Shown: piece after piece, positions 51,451 to 60,059 of the stretch
How positions within the stretch are numbered: the stretch's first letter is position 1
Layout of the letters: every line of letters starts with the position of its first letter
Assembly (NCBI RefSeq): GCF_021117345.1
Contig: NZ_CP088261.1
Span: forward strand, 744,001 to 808,000
Direction of reading: 5' to 3'
From: Microbacterium sp. cx-55
GTDB taxonomy: Bacteria; Actinomycetota; Actinomycetes; Actinomycetales; Microbacteriaceae
DNA length: 64,000 nt
Notes under the pieces: model-generated
Seen by the model: only the letters and a program-made list of their open reading frames with translations
Told to the model about the DNA's origin: nothing
Databases searched by the model: none
Position numbers and translations under genes: made by a program

Positions 51451-52659
51451 GTGTCGACCGTTTCTGTTTCCCCCCGCCTGCGGCGTGCTCTCGCCGCCGG
51501 CGTCGTCCTCTCCCTCGCCGTGAGTCTGGCCGCGTGCTCGGCTGACTCCGATGCCGAACCCGATGCGGCCAGCACCGGCAGTTCGGCACCGGCCGCCGAC
51601 GCCGGCAGCGCGCTCGACCTGTCCGACGTGTGCCCGGCCACGGTCGTGATGCAGCAGGACTGGCAGCCCGAAGCCGAGCACGGTGCGATGTACGCGCTCG
51701 TCGGCGATGACTACTCGATCGACACCGACGCGAAGACGGTGACCGGTTCGCTCGTCGCCCAGGGCGTCGACACAGGCGTCGACATCGAGGTGCGCCCCGG
51801 CGGACCGAACGTCAACTTCCAGCCCGTACCCGCCCTGATGTATCTCGACACCGACATCCTGATCGGTGCGGTGAACACGGATGCGGCCATCGTCGCGGCG
51901 GCCGACCAGCCGACGGTCGCCGTCGCCTCGCAGCTCACCTGGAGCCCGCAGATCCTGATGTGGGACCCGGAGAGCCACCCGGGCGCGGAGACGATCGAGG
52001 ACGCGACGGCGGACGGCGCGGTGGTCGTGACCTCCGGCGACGTGATCCCGGCGCTCCTCCAATCGCAGGGCATGATCGATTCCTCGCAGGTGGACACCAG
52101 CTACGAGGGCACGCCGCAGCGGTTCGTCTCCGACCCGACGATCCTGCAGCAGGGCTTCGCGACGGCCGAACCGTACATCTACGAGAACGAGATCCCCGAG
52201 TGGGGTCGTCCGATCGACTACCAGCTGCTGTCCGAGATCGGCTACTCGATCTACCCCGAACCGCTCGCGGTGCGGGCGGATGCGGTCGAGGAGTACGGCG
52301 ACTGCCTCGCCAAGCTCGTGCCGATCATGCAGCAGTCGCAGCTCGACTTCCTCGAGGACCCGAGCGCCGCGATCGCGCTGATCCTGGACCTCGTCGACCA
52401 GTACGACACCGGGTGGACCTACTCGGAGGGCGTCGCGGAGTACTCGGTCGCGCAGCAGCTCGAGCTCGGCATCGTCGAGGACGACCCGGCGACCGGTGTC
52501 TTCGGCGCCTTCGACCCCGACCGCATGCAGTCGATCCTCGATGACTTCGTGCCGTTCCTGGTCGAATCCGGAAGCATCTCGTCGTCGGATGCCGACGCAA
52601 TCGACGTCGATTCGCTCTACACGAACGACTTCCTCGACACGTCGATCTCGATGGGCTGA
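51451..52659 (+). CDS. ABC transporter substrate-binding lipoprotein (NMT1/SsuA-like)
   Basis: 402 residues. Lipobox LAAC (about residues 25-28) after a hydrophobic signal. The mature part has QQDWQPEAEHGAMYALVGDD, a pattern typical of NMT1/THI5-like binding proteins that take up HMP-like pyrimidines, sulfonates or other small organic ligands. GTG at 51451 has GGAGGAA upstream. It completes the importer. Its ligand is presumably the substrate of the adjacent hydrolases. Confidence 0.87.
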   Translation: MSTVSVSPRLRRALAAGVVLSLAVSLAACSADSDAEPDAASTGSSAPAADAGSALDLSDVCPATVVMQQDWQPEAEHGAMYALVGDDYSIDTDAKTVTGSLVAQGVDTGVDIEVRPGGPNVNFQPVPALMYLDTDILIGAVNTDAAIVAAADQPTVAVASQLTWSPQILMWDPESHPGAETIEDATADGAVVVTSGDVIPALLQSQGMIDSSQVDTSYEGTPQRFVSDPTILQQGFATAEPYIYENEIPEWGRPIDYQLLSEIGYSIYPEPLAVRADAVEEYGDCLAKLVPIMQQSQLDFLEDPSAAIALILDLVDQYDTGWTYSEGVAEYSVAQQLELGIVEDDPATGVFGAFDPDRMQSILDDFVPFLVESGSISSSDADAIDVDSLYTNDFLDTSISMG

Positions 52660-52684
52660 GCGGGGCTTCTCATGACCTCGATTT

Positions 52685-52725
52685 CGTCGGCATCCGCGTG
52701 GTGGTACGCGGCGCGGATGCCGACG
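52685..52725. terminator. Bidirectional terminator
   Basis: 14-bp perfect arms CGTCGGCATCCGCG (52685-52698) and complement (52712-52725), 13-nt loop, between the convergent binding-protein and cyclohydrolase-like genes. Confidence 0.78.
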
Positions 52726-52743
52726 GAACGAGGCCGCGAAGAG

Positions 52744-53370
52744 TCAGAGCGCCGACGCGACGCCCCGGGCGATCGCGTCCAACGCGTCGGCCGCGAGGAT
52801 CGCCGCGGCGACCCGCGCGCGGAGCGGGGCGAGCGTCTCGTCCGGGCTTCCCTCGGCGACTGCGACCGTCGTGGCGGCCGTCAGGTTGCTGCGCGCGGTG
52901 ACCGCGGCGGAGCGCACCCCCGCGGCGAGCGTGTGGCCGGCGACGACCACATCCGGAGCCAGCATCGGCTCCCCGTGCTCGGCGAGCCAGGCGAGCGGCC
53001 CCGGCAGGGGCACGCCCAGCCCGGCGACGTCGAGACTCGTGACCGTGGCCTCCCGAAGCGCCTCCGCACGCGCGGCGGTCGCGGCGGCGCCATCCGGAAG
53101 CCGGAACGCCGCCACGAGCGCGGCGGATGCGGCCGCGTCGCGGTCGGCGAGAACCAGCGCGCGCTGCCTCGTTTCCGCCGCGAGGTCGAGCGCTCGCGTG
53201 CGATCCGGCCCTGCGGGCGCGTAGCCGGCGGTCATGCCGAGCACGGCGGCGCCGATCGCGAGCGTGACCGCCGCGGCCGCACCTCCGCCGGGCGCCGGTT
53301 CGGGGGCCGCGAGTCGTTCCAGCCAGGGCGCCAGGTGGCTCGTCGAAGCATCGTCTTCGGGGTGCGTCAC
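52744..53370 (-). CDS. Cyclodeaminase/cyclohydrolase family protein (FchA-like)
   Basis: 208 residues, all-helical FTCD C-terminal family. The diagnostic N-terminal block PEPAPGGGAAAAVTLAIGAAV and the later ALVLADRDAAASAALVAAF are seen. Family members act as methenyl-THF cyclohydrolase or formimino-THF cyclodeaminase. Next to MetF-like genes it most likely interconverts methenyl- and 10-formyl-THF. GTG start at 53370 has only a weak ribosome site. It diverges from the MetF-like gene with a 35-nt gap. Confidence 0.83.
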   Translation of the reverse strand: MTHPEDDASTSHLAPWLERLAAPEPAPGGGAAAAVTLAIGAAVLGMTAGYAPAGPDRTRALDLAAETRQRALVLADRDAAASAALVAAFRLPDGAAATAARAEALREATVTSLDVAGLGVPLPGPLAWLAEHGEPMLAPDVVVAGHTLAAGVRSAAVTARSNLTAATTVAVAEGSPDETLAPLRARVAAAILAADALDAIARGVASAL

Positions 53371-53405
53371 GTCGGAAGTCTAGGACGGCGACGGGCGGCG
53401 ACCGG

Positions 53406-54236
53406 ATGAGCGCCATCGCAACTCCGCACCCGGAATTCTTCTCGCTCGACGGACCCGACCGGCTCGCCGACCGACGCGGAACCCTCGGGCGCACCGCCGC
53501 CGCCGAACGGTTCGCCGAGCGCACCCGTCGGCCGGGCCTCGTGTGCGTGACCCTGCCGGCCGAGGTCGCGACGGTCGCCGCCCTGCGCACGGCCGCGCGC
53601 CTGCTCGGACCGGTGGTCGACGCTGTGCTGCTCGATGAGCCCGCGGGTGGCGCCGGCCTCGCCCTCACCCACCGGGCGGCCGTGCTGCGCGCCGAGGGCG
53701 CCGAGGTCATCGTGGTGCTCGGTCGCCGCGATCGGAACCGGGTGGCGCTGGAGGGCGAACTCGCCGCGCTCGCCGACATCGACGTCGCCGCCGTACTCAT
53801 CGCGGCTGGGCACGGCACGGCGGGCGATGCGGCGGCGGACGATCCGTCCGGCGGAGTGTGCGACCTGAGCGCGGCGCAGCTCGCCGCGCTCGCCCGGCGC
53901 GCGGGTCACACGGTCGCCGTGCCCGAGCCGTTCTCCGCGACCGAGGATCTCGCGCCCGAACCGGATCTCCGGGTGCTCGGAGCCGGCGAGCCGCGGCCGC
54001 CCGCCGCGAGGCCGCATCCGGCCCCGCCGATGCTCGCCGTCCTGCCCGTCGACCTCGCCGATGCGGCGCACGGCCCGGCCGCGATCCGAGCGGTCGTCGC
54101 AGCGAGCCGCGCCGCGACTCGCCGGCCGGGCGTGGTCGGGGTGCTCCTCGAGGGGCGCCGCGGCGGACGAACGGATGCGGCCGTCTCCGCGACGATCGCG
54201 CGCATCGCGGGAGCTGTCCGGGAGGCGCAGGCATGA
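53406..54236 (+). CDS. Divergent MetF-like protein (methylene-THF reductase family)
   Basis: 276 residues. Similarity to MTHFR is visible in PEFFSLDGPDR (aligned with the EFFPP block carrying the catalytic Glu, here E10), in LAALADIDVAAVLIAAGHGT, and in the RDRNR motif (LGRRDRNRVALEGEL). The C-terminal half is weakly conserved and shorter than usual. It is translationally coupled (ATGA) to a second MetF-like protein, so the two may work as a complex. A pure structural or inactive role is possible. Confidence 0.65.
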   Translation: MSAIATPHPEFFSLDGPDRLADRRGTLGRTAAAERFAERTRRPGLVCVTLPAEVATVAALRTAARLLGPVVDAVLLDEPAGGAGLALTHRAAVLRAEGAEVIVVLGRRDRNRVALEGELAALADIDVAAVLIAAGHGTAGDAAADDPSGGVCDLSAAQLAALARRAGHTVAVPEPFSATEDLAPEPDLRVLGAGEPRPPAARPHPAPPMLAVLPVDLADAAHGPAAIRAVVAASRAATRRPGVVGVLLEGRRGGRTDAAVSATIARIAGAVREAQA

Positions 54237-55282
54237 CCGCGACTCTCGAGACGGCCCGGCACGCGGGGTGCCCGAAGACCATGACGTACGGCCCGTGCGG
54301 CGGAGTGAACCGCGACGGCACCTGCGAGGTCGCCCCGACGCCCTGCGTCTTTCTCACCGATCGGCTGCCCGTGCCCTGGACCGCGCGGGCGGAGGCGCCT
54401 AGAACCCCGCCGCTGTCAGTGGCGGCGCGGGAGTTCGAAGCCATCCGGATGCGGCGCCCCGTCATCCTCACCGGTTTCCCGGTGCGGGCGATGGTCGCCG
54501 ACGACGTCCTCCGCGCCGCCGATCTGCTGCGCGGCAGTGTCGACGCCGTACTCTCGGGCGATGTGGGTCGGTCCCGCACCCAGTTCCCGCCGTCGTACCG
54601 GGCGCTGCTCATGAGCCAGGCGGGGATGCGGGTGTGGATGGGCGCCAACACCCGCGACCGCACCCGGGACGCCCTCGACCGCGAACTCGCCTCGATGCGC
54701 GAGATCGGCGTCGCTGGGGTGCACTGCGTGACTGGCGACCACACCCGCACCGGCGACCGTCCCGACGCACGGCCCGTCTTCGACCTCGAATCGACGTCGC
54801 TCATCCCGCGGGCGCGCCAGCTCGGTCTGCTCGTCTCGTTCGCCGAGTCTCCCGATGCGCCCCCGGTCGCCGTGCGGGGCGGCCGGGTGCGCGAGAAGCA
54901 GCGCGCCGGCGGGCAGTTCTGCTTCACGCAGTACTGCGGTGACGCCGCCGATGTCGCGGCATTCGTGGACCGGTGCGCGGATGCGGGCGCCGCCGTCCCG
55001 GTCTTTCCGGGCGTGCCGCTCGTGGTCGACCGCGACGGCGCGGAGATGCTCGCCTCTTTCCACGCGGCGACGCTGCCGACGGGGTACCTGGACCGGCTGT
55101 TCGCCGCCGAGGACGTGCGCCGCGAGGGCATCCGGCTGGCCATCGAGTACGGTCGGTCGTTGATCGAGGTGCTCGGTGTCGGGGGACTCGTCGTTGCGGG
55201 CGGCGCCCGGCACGGTGACGAGGCCGCCTATGCGCGAGCACTCGCGGTCGTGGCCGCCGAGCTCGGGGGAGGGCGGCCGTGA
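54233..55282 (+). CDS. MetV-MetF fusion: zinc-motif methylene-THF reductase-like protein
   Basis: 349 residues. The N-terminal about 45 residues carry the MetV-type Cys motif HAGCPKTMTYGPCGGV with further cysteines in GTCEVAPTPC. The rest is a MTHFR-type barrel: ANTRDRTRDALDRELASM, GVAGVHCVTGDHT, ARPVFDLESTSLI, and KQRAGGQFCFTQYCGD. In acetogens MetV and MetF are separate partners. A role in oxidising methyl-THF made by a demethylase, or reducing methylene-THF, fits. It starts in the stop of the first MetF-like gene. Confidence 0.75.
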   Translation: MTATLETARHAGCPKTMTYGPCGGVNRDGTCEVAPTPCVFLTDRLPVPWTARAEAPRTPPLSVAAREFEAIRMRRPVILTGFPVRAMVADDVLRAADLLRGSVDAVLSGDVGRSRTQFPPSYRALLMSQAGMRVWMGANTRDRTRDALDRELASMREIGVAGVHCVTGDHTRTGDRPDARPVFDLESTSLIPRARQLGLLVSFAESPDAPPVAVRGGRVREKQRAGGQFCFTQYCGDAADVAAFVDRCADAGAAVPVFPGVPLVVDRDGAEMLASFHAATLPTGYLDRLFAAEDVRREGIRLAIEYGRSLIEVLGVGGLVVAGGARHGDEAAYARALAVVAAELGGGRP

Positions 55283-55287
55283 GCGGA

Positions 55288-55896
55288 TCAGCGGTTGTGC
55301 TGCTGCTCCTTCACGACGAGCACGCGGCATACGGTACCGGGCGGAGTGCGCCATTTGTGGCGGATGCCGCTCTCGTAATAGGTCGCGTCGCCCGCGTGCA
55401 GCAGCACCTCGGAGTCCTCCAGCACGACGATGATCGCGCCCTCGAGCACGTAGACGAACTCTTCCTCATCGTGTTCCCACCAGATGCCGTCATCGTCGAA
55501 GCTGCCCGAGAACACCATGGGCAGAAAACGCGCGCGATGCTGCGCGAGCACAGCCACCGGCCCGGTGCCGGCGTCGACCGGCGACCCGGACGACTGCCGG
55601 TACACGTGATAGTTGCCCTCGGGTCGGTCGGGTGTCTCGTCGGTCAGCAGGTCCTGCTGGGTGGTGCCGAGCGTGCGGGCGACGCGGAACAGCGACGCCA
55701 TACTGAGCCGTTCCAACCCTCGCTCGACCTGGCTGAGGAAGGAATGCGACAGCCCCGCCTCCGCCGCCGCTTGCGTCAGGGTGAGCCCGCGGCGCTTGCG
55801 GAGTTCGCGGATGCGGGCGCCCAGGGCACGTGCCGCGGCGTCCAGGTCGGCGGACCGATCCGCCCGCACCGACGATGCCTCATCCGTGTCCGTCAT
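55288..55896 (-). CDS. XRE-HTH and cupin domain transcriptional regulator
   Basis: 202 residues. Helix-turn-helix at about 30-85 (RELRKRRGLTLTQAAAEAGL, SHSFLSQVERGLERLSMASL) and a C-terminal cupin (DEEFVYVLEGAIIVVLED, LHAGDATYYESGIRHKW). Such regulators sense small ligands in the cupin and often control amine or amino-acid catabolism. Its gene ends 5 nt from the convergent MetV-MetF gene and diverges from the FAD oxidase operon, so it probably controls the cluster. Confidence 0.9.
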   Translation of the reverse strand: MTDTDEASSVRADRSADLDAAARALGARIRELRKRRGLTLTQAAAEAGLSHSFLSQVERGLERLSMASLFRVARTLGTTQQDLLTDETPDRPEGNYHVYRQSSGSPVDAGTGPVAVLAQHRARFLPMVFSGSFDDDGIWWEHDEEEFVYVLEGAIIVVLEDSEVLLHAGDATYYESGIRHKWRTPPGTVCRVLVVKEQQHNR

Positions 55897-55987
55897 GGGT
55901 GCAGATTACCGTCGCTCGGGCACTCGGACCGTTCGTCCGGTGCCGAACGTCGCGGCGCGACCAGACCCGGGGCGCGCGCGCCCCGTG

Positions 55988-56016
55988 CAGCGAGTGATCC
56001 ATCACCCGGCTCGCTG
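55988..56016. promoter_or_regulatory. Nested inverted repeat upstream of the FAD oxidase operon
   Basis: Outer arms CAGCGAG and CTCGCTG enclose an inner GTGAT-CC-ATCAC. It lies in the divergent gap between the XRE-cupin gene and the oxidase operon and could be that regulator's site. Confidence 0.4.
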
Positions 56017-56054
56017 TGCACCACACGCGGGAGATGCTATTCAGGAGGACGAAC

Positions 56055-57377
56055 GTGACAGCTATCGACTACACCGCACTCGAAGCGGCGCTGGCCGACC
56101 TGCTCGGCCCACGCGGCGTGAGCAGCGACCTGCGCCAGCGCGAGCGGGCATCCGTCGACGGGGCCCGGATGTCGCCGATCATCGCCGAGCTGCTGCCGCT
56201 CGGCGTGGCCGATCTCGTGGCGTTCCCCACGACCGCGGAGGAGATCGCGGCGGCGGTCGCGATTGCCGCGCGATTCGGTGCGCCCATCACGCCGCGGGGC
56301 AAGGGGACGGGCAACTACGGTCAGGCGATCCCGATGACGGGCGGGCTCGTGATCGACACGTCGCGCGCGCGCACAGTGCACGGCGTGGACGGCGACACCA
56401 TCACGGCCGACGCGGGGGCGCCGATGACCGCACTCGAGCAGGCGGCGCGCGCCGCGGGCAAGCAGCTCTGGATGTACCCGTCGACCGTGCACACCACGAT
56501 CGGCGGCTTTCTCGCCGGCGGATCGGGGGGCACCGGCACGATCGCGCACGGCAGTAACGACATGGGCTTCGTCGTCGCCCTCGACGTCGTCACCCCCGTG
56601 TCGGACGGCGCGCTCGTGCACGTCGAGGGCGACGAGGCCCAGCGGTACGTGCACAACTACGGCACGGCCGGGATCATCGCGCGGGCGACCGTGCGCGTGG
56701 AGGACCTGCAGGACTGGCGGGGGCTGTACGCATCCTTCGACGACTTCTCCGGAGCGCTCTCGGTCCTGCGCGCGCTCGGCCGACTGCATCCGGCGCCGCG
56801 CCTGGTCTCCGCGGATACCCCGCACATCTCCGCCCAGCTCCCGCCCGACGACGCGTTCCCGCCCGGGCGCAGTTCGCTGCGGATGATCGCCGACGCCCGC
56901 ACGGTGGCCGAGGCGACCGCGCTGATCGAGTCCGCGGGGGGACGCGTCGAGGACGTGCGCGAGGGTCCCACCGTGTCGGCCGCGATCTCGGTGCTCAGCT
57001 ACAACCATCCGATCGAATGGCTGCAGAAGTCCGAGCCGGGGGTCTACTTCCACGTCGAGGTGTCGGGCGACGCGCTCGTCGACCGCATCGACGAGGTGCA
57101 CGCCGTATACCCCGGAGGACTTCTGCACATCGAGGCCGGTCACACCGTGCCGATCGGGATGCTGGCGGGCGTGTACGAGAGTCCCGAAGCCGTGTACGCG
57201 GGAATCGCCGCGCTGAACGCTCTGGGGGTCGGGGTGCACAACCCGCACCAGTGGAACGTGGACTTCAAACTCGCGCAGACCGTCGAGCTCGCTCGAGAGA
57301 CCGACCCTCGCGGATTGCTCAATCCGGGCAAGCTCAACCCCGACTACGCCGGCCCGACCAAGGGAGCCATCCGATGA
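56055..57377 (+). CDS. FAD-binding oxidoreductase, GlcD/LldD-like (PCMH type)
   Basis: 440 residues. The FAD-binding PCMH domain shows VAFPTTAEEIAAAVAIAARF, TPRGKGTGNYGQAIPMTGGL and GGFLAGGSGGTGTIAHGSN. The C-terminal GlcD-type cap ends with GLLNPGKL, typical of lactate/glycolate/hydroxyglutarate dehydrogenases. GTG at 56055 has a perfect AGGAGG 6 nt upstream. It is coupled (ATGA) to the creatininase-family gene. The substrate is presumably a hydroxy acid or amine from the same pathway. Confidence 0.87.
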   Translation: MTAIDYTALEAALADLLGPRGVSSDLRQRERASVDGARMSPIIAELLPLGVADLVAFPTTAEEIAAAVAIAARFGAPITPRGKGTGNYGQAIPMTGGLVIDTSRARTVHGVDGDTITADAGAPMTALEQAARAAGKQLWMYPSTVHTTIGGFLAGGSGGTGTIAHGSNDMGFVVALDVVTPVSDGALVHVEGDEAQRYVHNYGTAGIIARATVRVEDLQDWRGLYASFDDFSGALSVLRALGRLHPAPRLVSADTPHISAQLPPDDAFPPGRSSLRMIADARTVAEATALIESAGGRVEDVREGPTVSAAISVLSYNHPIEWLQKSEPGVYFHVEVSGDALVDRIDEVHAVYPGGLLHIEAGHTVPIGMLAGVYESPEAVYAGIAALNALGVGVHNPHQWNVDFKLAQTVELARETDPRGLLNPGKLNPDYAGPTKGAIR

Positions 57378-58171
57378 CCGCACCGTTCACCCCGCCCGGG
57401 CGCCGCTGGGACGACCTGTCGGGACCCTCGCTGGTGGCTGCGACATCGGACCGGTCGATCGCGGTCGTGCCGATCGGTGCCATCGAGCATCACGGGCCGC
57501 ATCTGCCGCTGCGGACGGACGCGCTGATCGCCGAGGCGGTCGCCTCGGCGGCCGTCGAGCGGGTGGCCGCGCAGGGCGTCGATGCGTGGCTGCTCCCGAC
57601 GATCGCGTACGCGAAGTCCGACGAGCACCACTGGGCGCCCGGAACGCTGTGGATCGAGGGCACGACCCTCCTCGACGAGCTGATCGAGATCGGTCGTTCC
57701 ATCGCGATGACCCCGGTCCGAACCGTGGCGTTCGTCAACGGGCACGGCGGCAACGTGATGCTGCTCGGCTGGGTCAACCGCGAGCTGCGACGCCGGTTCG
57801 GGCTGCGATCGTTCTCGATGCCGGCGGGTGTCGGCGGCGCCGGCGACGGGGCGGACGGGCGCCCCGACGAGCTCGGTCAGGGGATCCACGCCGGCTTCGG
57901 TGAAACGTCCATCGTCATGCATCTCGCCCCGCACCTGGTCGCCCCCGAGATGCCGCCGCGCAACGTGCCGGAACGCATCGCGGCGATGACGCACATCGGG
58001 TTCAATCGGAAGCCGGTGATGTTCGGGTGGACGAGCGACGATTTCGGCCCGACGGGTGTCATCGGCGACGCGACGGGCGCGAACGCCGCGGCCGGTCGTG
58101 ACCTCTTCGACCGCGGCGTGGACTTCGTCAGCGAAGCGCTCGTCGAGATCGACGGCTTCGAGTTCGGATAG
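57374..58171 (+). CDS. Creatininase family amidohydrolase
   Basis: 265 residues. Metal-binding blocks: VPIGAIEHHGPHLPLRTD (Glu/His/Asp), YAKSDEHHWAPGTLWIEG, VNGHGGNVMLLG, and a late Glu in FGETSIVMHL. The family includes creatinine amidohydrolase, formamide hydrolases in folate synthesis and mycofactocin maturation protein MftE. Next to two amidohydrolases and an importer, ring-opening or amide hydrolysis of the imported compound is likely. Starts in the stop of the oxidase gene. Confidence 0.87.
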   Translation: MTAPFTPPGRRWDDLSGPSLVAATSDRSIAVVPIGAIEHHGPHLPLRTDALIAEAVASAAVERVAAQGVDAWLLPTIAYAKSDEHHWAPGTLWIEGTTLLDELIEIGRSIAMTPVRTVAFVNGHGGNVMLLGWVNRELRRRFGLRSFSMPAGVGGAGDGADGRPDELGQGIHAGFGETSIVMHLAPHLVAPEMPPRNVPERIAAMTHIGFNRKPVMFGWTSDDFGPTGVIGDATGANAAAGRDLFDRGVDFVSEALVEIDGFEFG

Positions 58172-58179
58172 GACGCACC

Positions 58180-58818
58180 ATGGACACCCCTCCCGGCCGG
58201 CTCGTCATCGACGTGCCGATCATCGATCACCAGACGGATCCCGTGCAGTCCGACGATCCGGTCGACGACCCGTTGGCGTTGGCCGCCTCCTGGCTGCCCG
58301 CCGCGGGCGCCGACCGGATGCTGATGACGCTCTCGACCGTCGACTCCGACGGTTTTCCGCGTGCGCGGACGGTGATGCTCAGCGAGTTCGACGGTGAGCG
58401 CTTCTTCTTCCACACGGATGCGGCGAGTCGGAAGGTCGCCGATCTGGCGGCGGATCCGAAGGTCGCCCTGACGCTGCTCTGGCCGGGATTCACCCGGCAG
58501 ATCGTCGTGCAGGGAACGGCCGAGGTCGCTCCCGAGGGCGAGGTCGCCGACGCCTACGCCACCCGCTCCGCCTATCTGCAGCAGCTCGCGTGGCTGAACA
58601 CCGACGCATTCGCGCAGCATCCGAGATCCGTGCGTGAAGAGCGCTGGGCGGAGTTCGCCGTCCGCCATCCGGCGCCCGCGCAGCCGGAGAGCTGGGTCGG
58701 ATACGCCGTGACCCCGCACCGACTCCTGTTCTGGGTCTCGAACCCGCGAACGGCGAGTCGCCGGGTGGAGTACACGCGTGGTGCGGCGGGATGGGATCGG
58801 CGCTACCTGCCCGGCTGA
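58180..58818 (+). CDS. Pyridoxamine 5'-phosphate oxidase family flavoprotein
   Basis: 212 residues. FMN split-barrel with LSTVDSDGFPRARTVMLSEF, FFFHTDAASRKVADLAADPK and a C-terminal dimerisation region (FWVSNPRTASRRVEY). It resembles PdxH but lacks the full C-terminal RLH motif of canonical enzymes, so a different oxidation within the cluster is possible. Follows the creatininase gene by 8 nt and ends the operon. Confidence 0.83.
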   Translation: MDTPPGRLVIDVPIIDHQTDPVQSDDPVDDPLALAASWLPAAGADRMLMTLSTVDSDGFPRARTVMLSEFDGERFFFHTDAASRKVADLAADPKVALTLLWPGFTRQIVVQGTAEVAPEGEVADAYATRSAYLQQLAWLNTDAFAQHPRSVREERWAEFAVRHPAPAQPESWVGYAVTPHRLLFWVSNPRTASRRVEYTRGAAGWDRRYLPG

Positions 58819-58850
58819 TCCCGGGTCGTGCTTCTTCCGGGGAGTGCCCG

Positions 58851-59645
58851 TCAGGACAGCGTGACGAGCCGCGTGATGTCGTCGTCCGGGAGCGTGTCGG
58901 CGACCGCCGTCACCGAGACGCGATCGAGGTCGGCGCGTCCGGAGAGTACCGAGAGGAAGGCCGTGTCGGCCGCGTCGCGCCCCGTCGCGATCCGCACGAG
59001 CGTCGAGCGGGGAGCGAGGGTCGTCGCGTCGACCGCGCGCCACTCGCCATCGACCCAGGCCTCCGCGATCGCGTGGAAATCCATCGGATCGAGCCCGGGG
59101 GCGTACACCGACACGAGTCGCGCGGGAACGTTCCGCGCACGCAGCAGGGCGACGCAGAGGTGGGCGTAATCGCGGCAGACGCCCTGGCGGGCGAGCAGAG
59201 TGCGGGTGGCACCGTCGGTGGGAAGCGACGATCCGGGCACGTAGAGCAGACGCGTCCCGACCCAGGACGACACCGCCGCGAGCAGGTCGGCATCTCCCTC
59301 GATCCCGCCGAACTCCGCGGCCGCGACGGCGCCCAGAGTGTCGGACTCGGCGTACCGGCTCGGCCGGAGGTAGCGGATGGGGTCGGCGGGCTCTCCAACG
59401 ACCGGCCCTGCCTCGCCATCGATCCGCGCCGAGTAGTCGAGCGTGAACGACCCGACGCCCGCGTGCACGCGGTGCAGTCGAGTGCCGTGCTGATCGGGCA
59501 CCTCCTCTATCGGCACGTCGGCGCCGTCGAGCAGAACGCGGAATGATTCGGTAGCCGAATACCCCGCGCTGACCGCGACGGAGAAGATGAGCTCAGCCGG
59601 CTCGGTGATCGTGAGGGCGATGTGTGCGGAGACGTCCCGATGCAT
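58851..59645 (-). CDS. Transglutaminase-like protease family protein
   Basis: 264 residues. N-terminal beta-domain, then a transglutaminase core with ARQGVCRDYAHLCVALLRAR (catalytic Cys), the His in LDPMDFHAIAEAWVDGEW and the Asp in AVDATTLAPR. Proteins of this group act as cysteine proteases or peptide modifiers; substrate unknown. ATG at 59645; a longer in-frame start exists but gives an atypical N-terminus. It converges with the PNPOx-like gene. Confidence 0.85.
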   Translation of the reverse strand: MHRDVSAHIALTITEPAELIFSVAVSAGYSATESFRVLLDGADVPIEEVPDQHGTRLHRVHAGVGSFTLDYSARIDGEAGPVVGEPADPIRYLRPSRYAESDTLGAVAAAEFGGIEGDADLLAAVSSWVGTRLLYVPGSSLPTDGATRTLLARQGVCRDYAHLCVALLRARNVPARLVSVYAPGLDPMDFHAIAEAWVDGEWRAVDATTLAPRSTLVRIATGRDAADTAFLSVLSGRADLDRVSVTAVADTLPDDDITRLVTLS

Positions 59646-59808
59646 GCGCCCAGCGTGCCACGCCGGGCCGCTCGACCGTAACCGCTTGACCCCGGGCATC
59701 TCGCGCTCCGCGTGCGGGCCGGGGGTTCGGCGGCCGACCGCGGATTGCCGCGCATCGAGAAAGTGGACGCGCTCGTGCGCGGGCGTTCCGGGGCGTCGCA
59801 GCGGGCGA

Positions 59809-59964
59809 GTGGCGGAGTACCAGCGCCGGTTCCGGGAGGGTCACCCCGAGAGAGCGCGAGAGCAGGCCTCCCGGGCGACGCAGAAGTGGCGTGACAAAGA
59901 CGCAGAGCGCACCTGCGCCCGTTGGACGCTCTGCAGCTGCAGAGCGTCATCAGGCCGACCCTGA
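59809..59964 (+). pseudogene. Possible remnant of a phage/HNH-type gene
   Basis: A 51-codon stretch reads VAEYQRRFREGHPERAREQA and further basic, alpha-helical sequence (KWRDKDAER). This charged pattern is common near HNH or GIY-YIG nucleases in mobile DNA. No nuclease domain is adjacent. The rest of the gap 59646-60059 holds nothing I recognise. Confidence 0.3.
59925..59948. repeat. 24-bp perfect palindrome
   Basis: GACGCTCTGCAG followed by its exact reverse complement. It lies at the edge of the less GC-rich region and could be a terminator or a recombination scar. Confidence 0.6.
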
Positions 59965-60059
59965 TGCGTGTCAGCGGTGATGAGCCGCGAACCTCGACCG
60001 GCAGCGTGAGCGCGGCCGCGAGGCAAGCCGACTACGAAAAGCCGACGGCGACGCGCCGG

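Noticed and set aside
53406..55282. A single MetF gene split by a frameshift
   Set aside because: Each of the two proteins has its own RDR-type MTHFR motif and barrel signature, and the second has its own N-terminal Cys domain, so they are two genes and not one broken gene.
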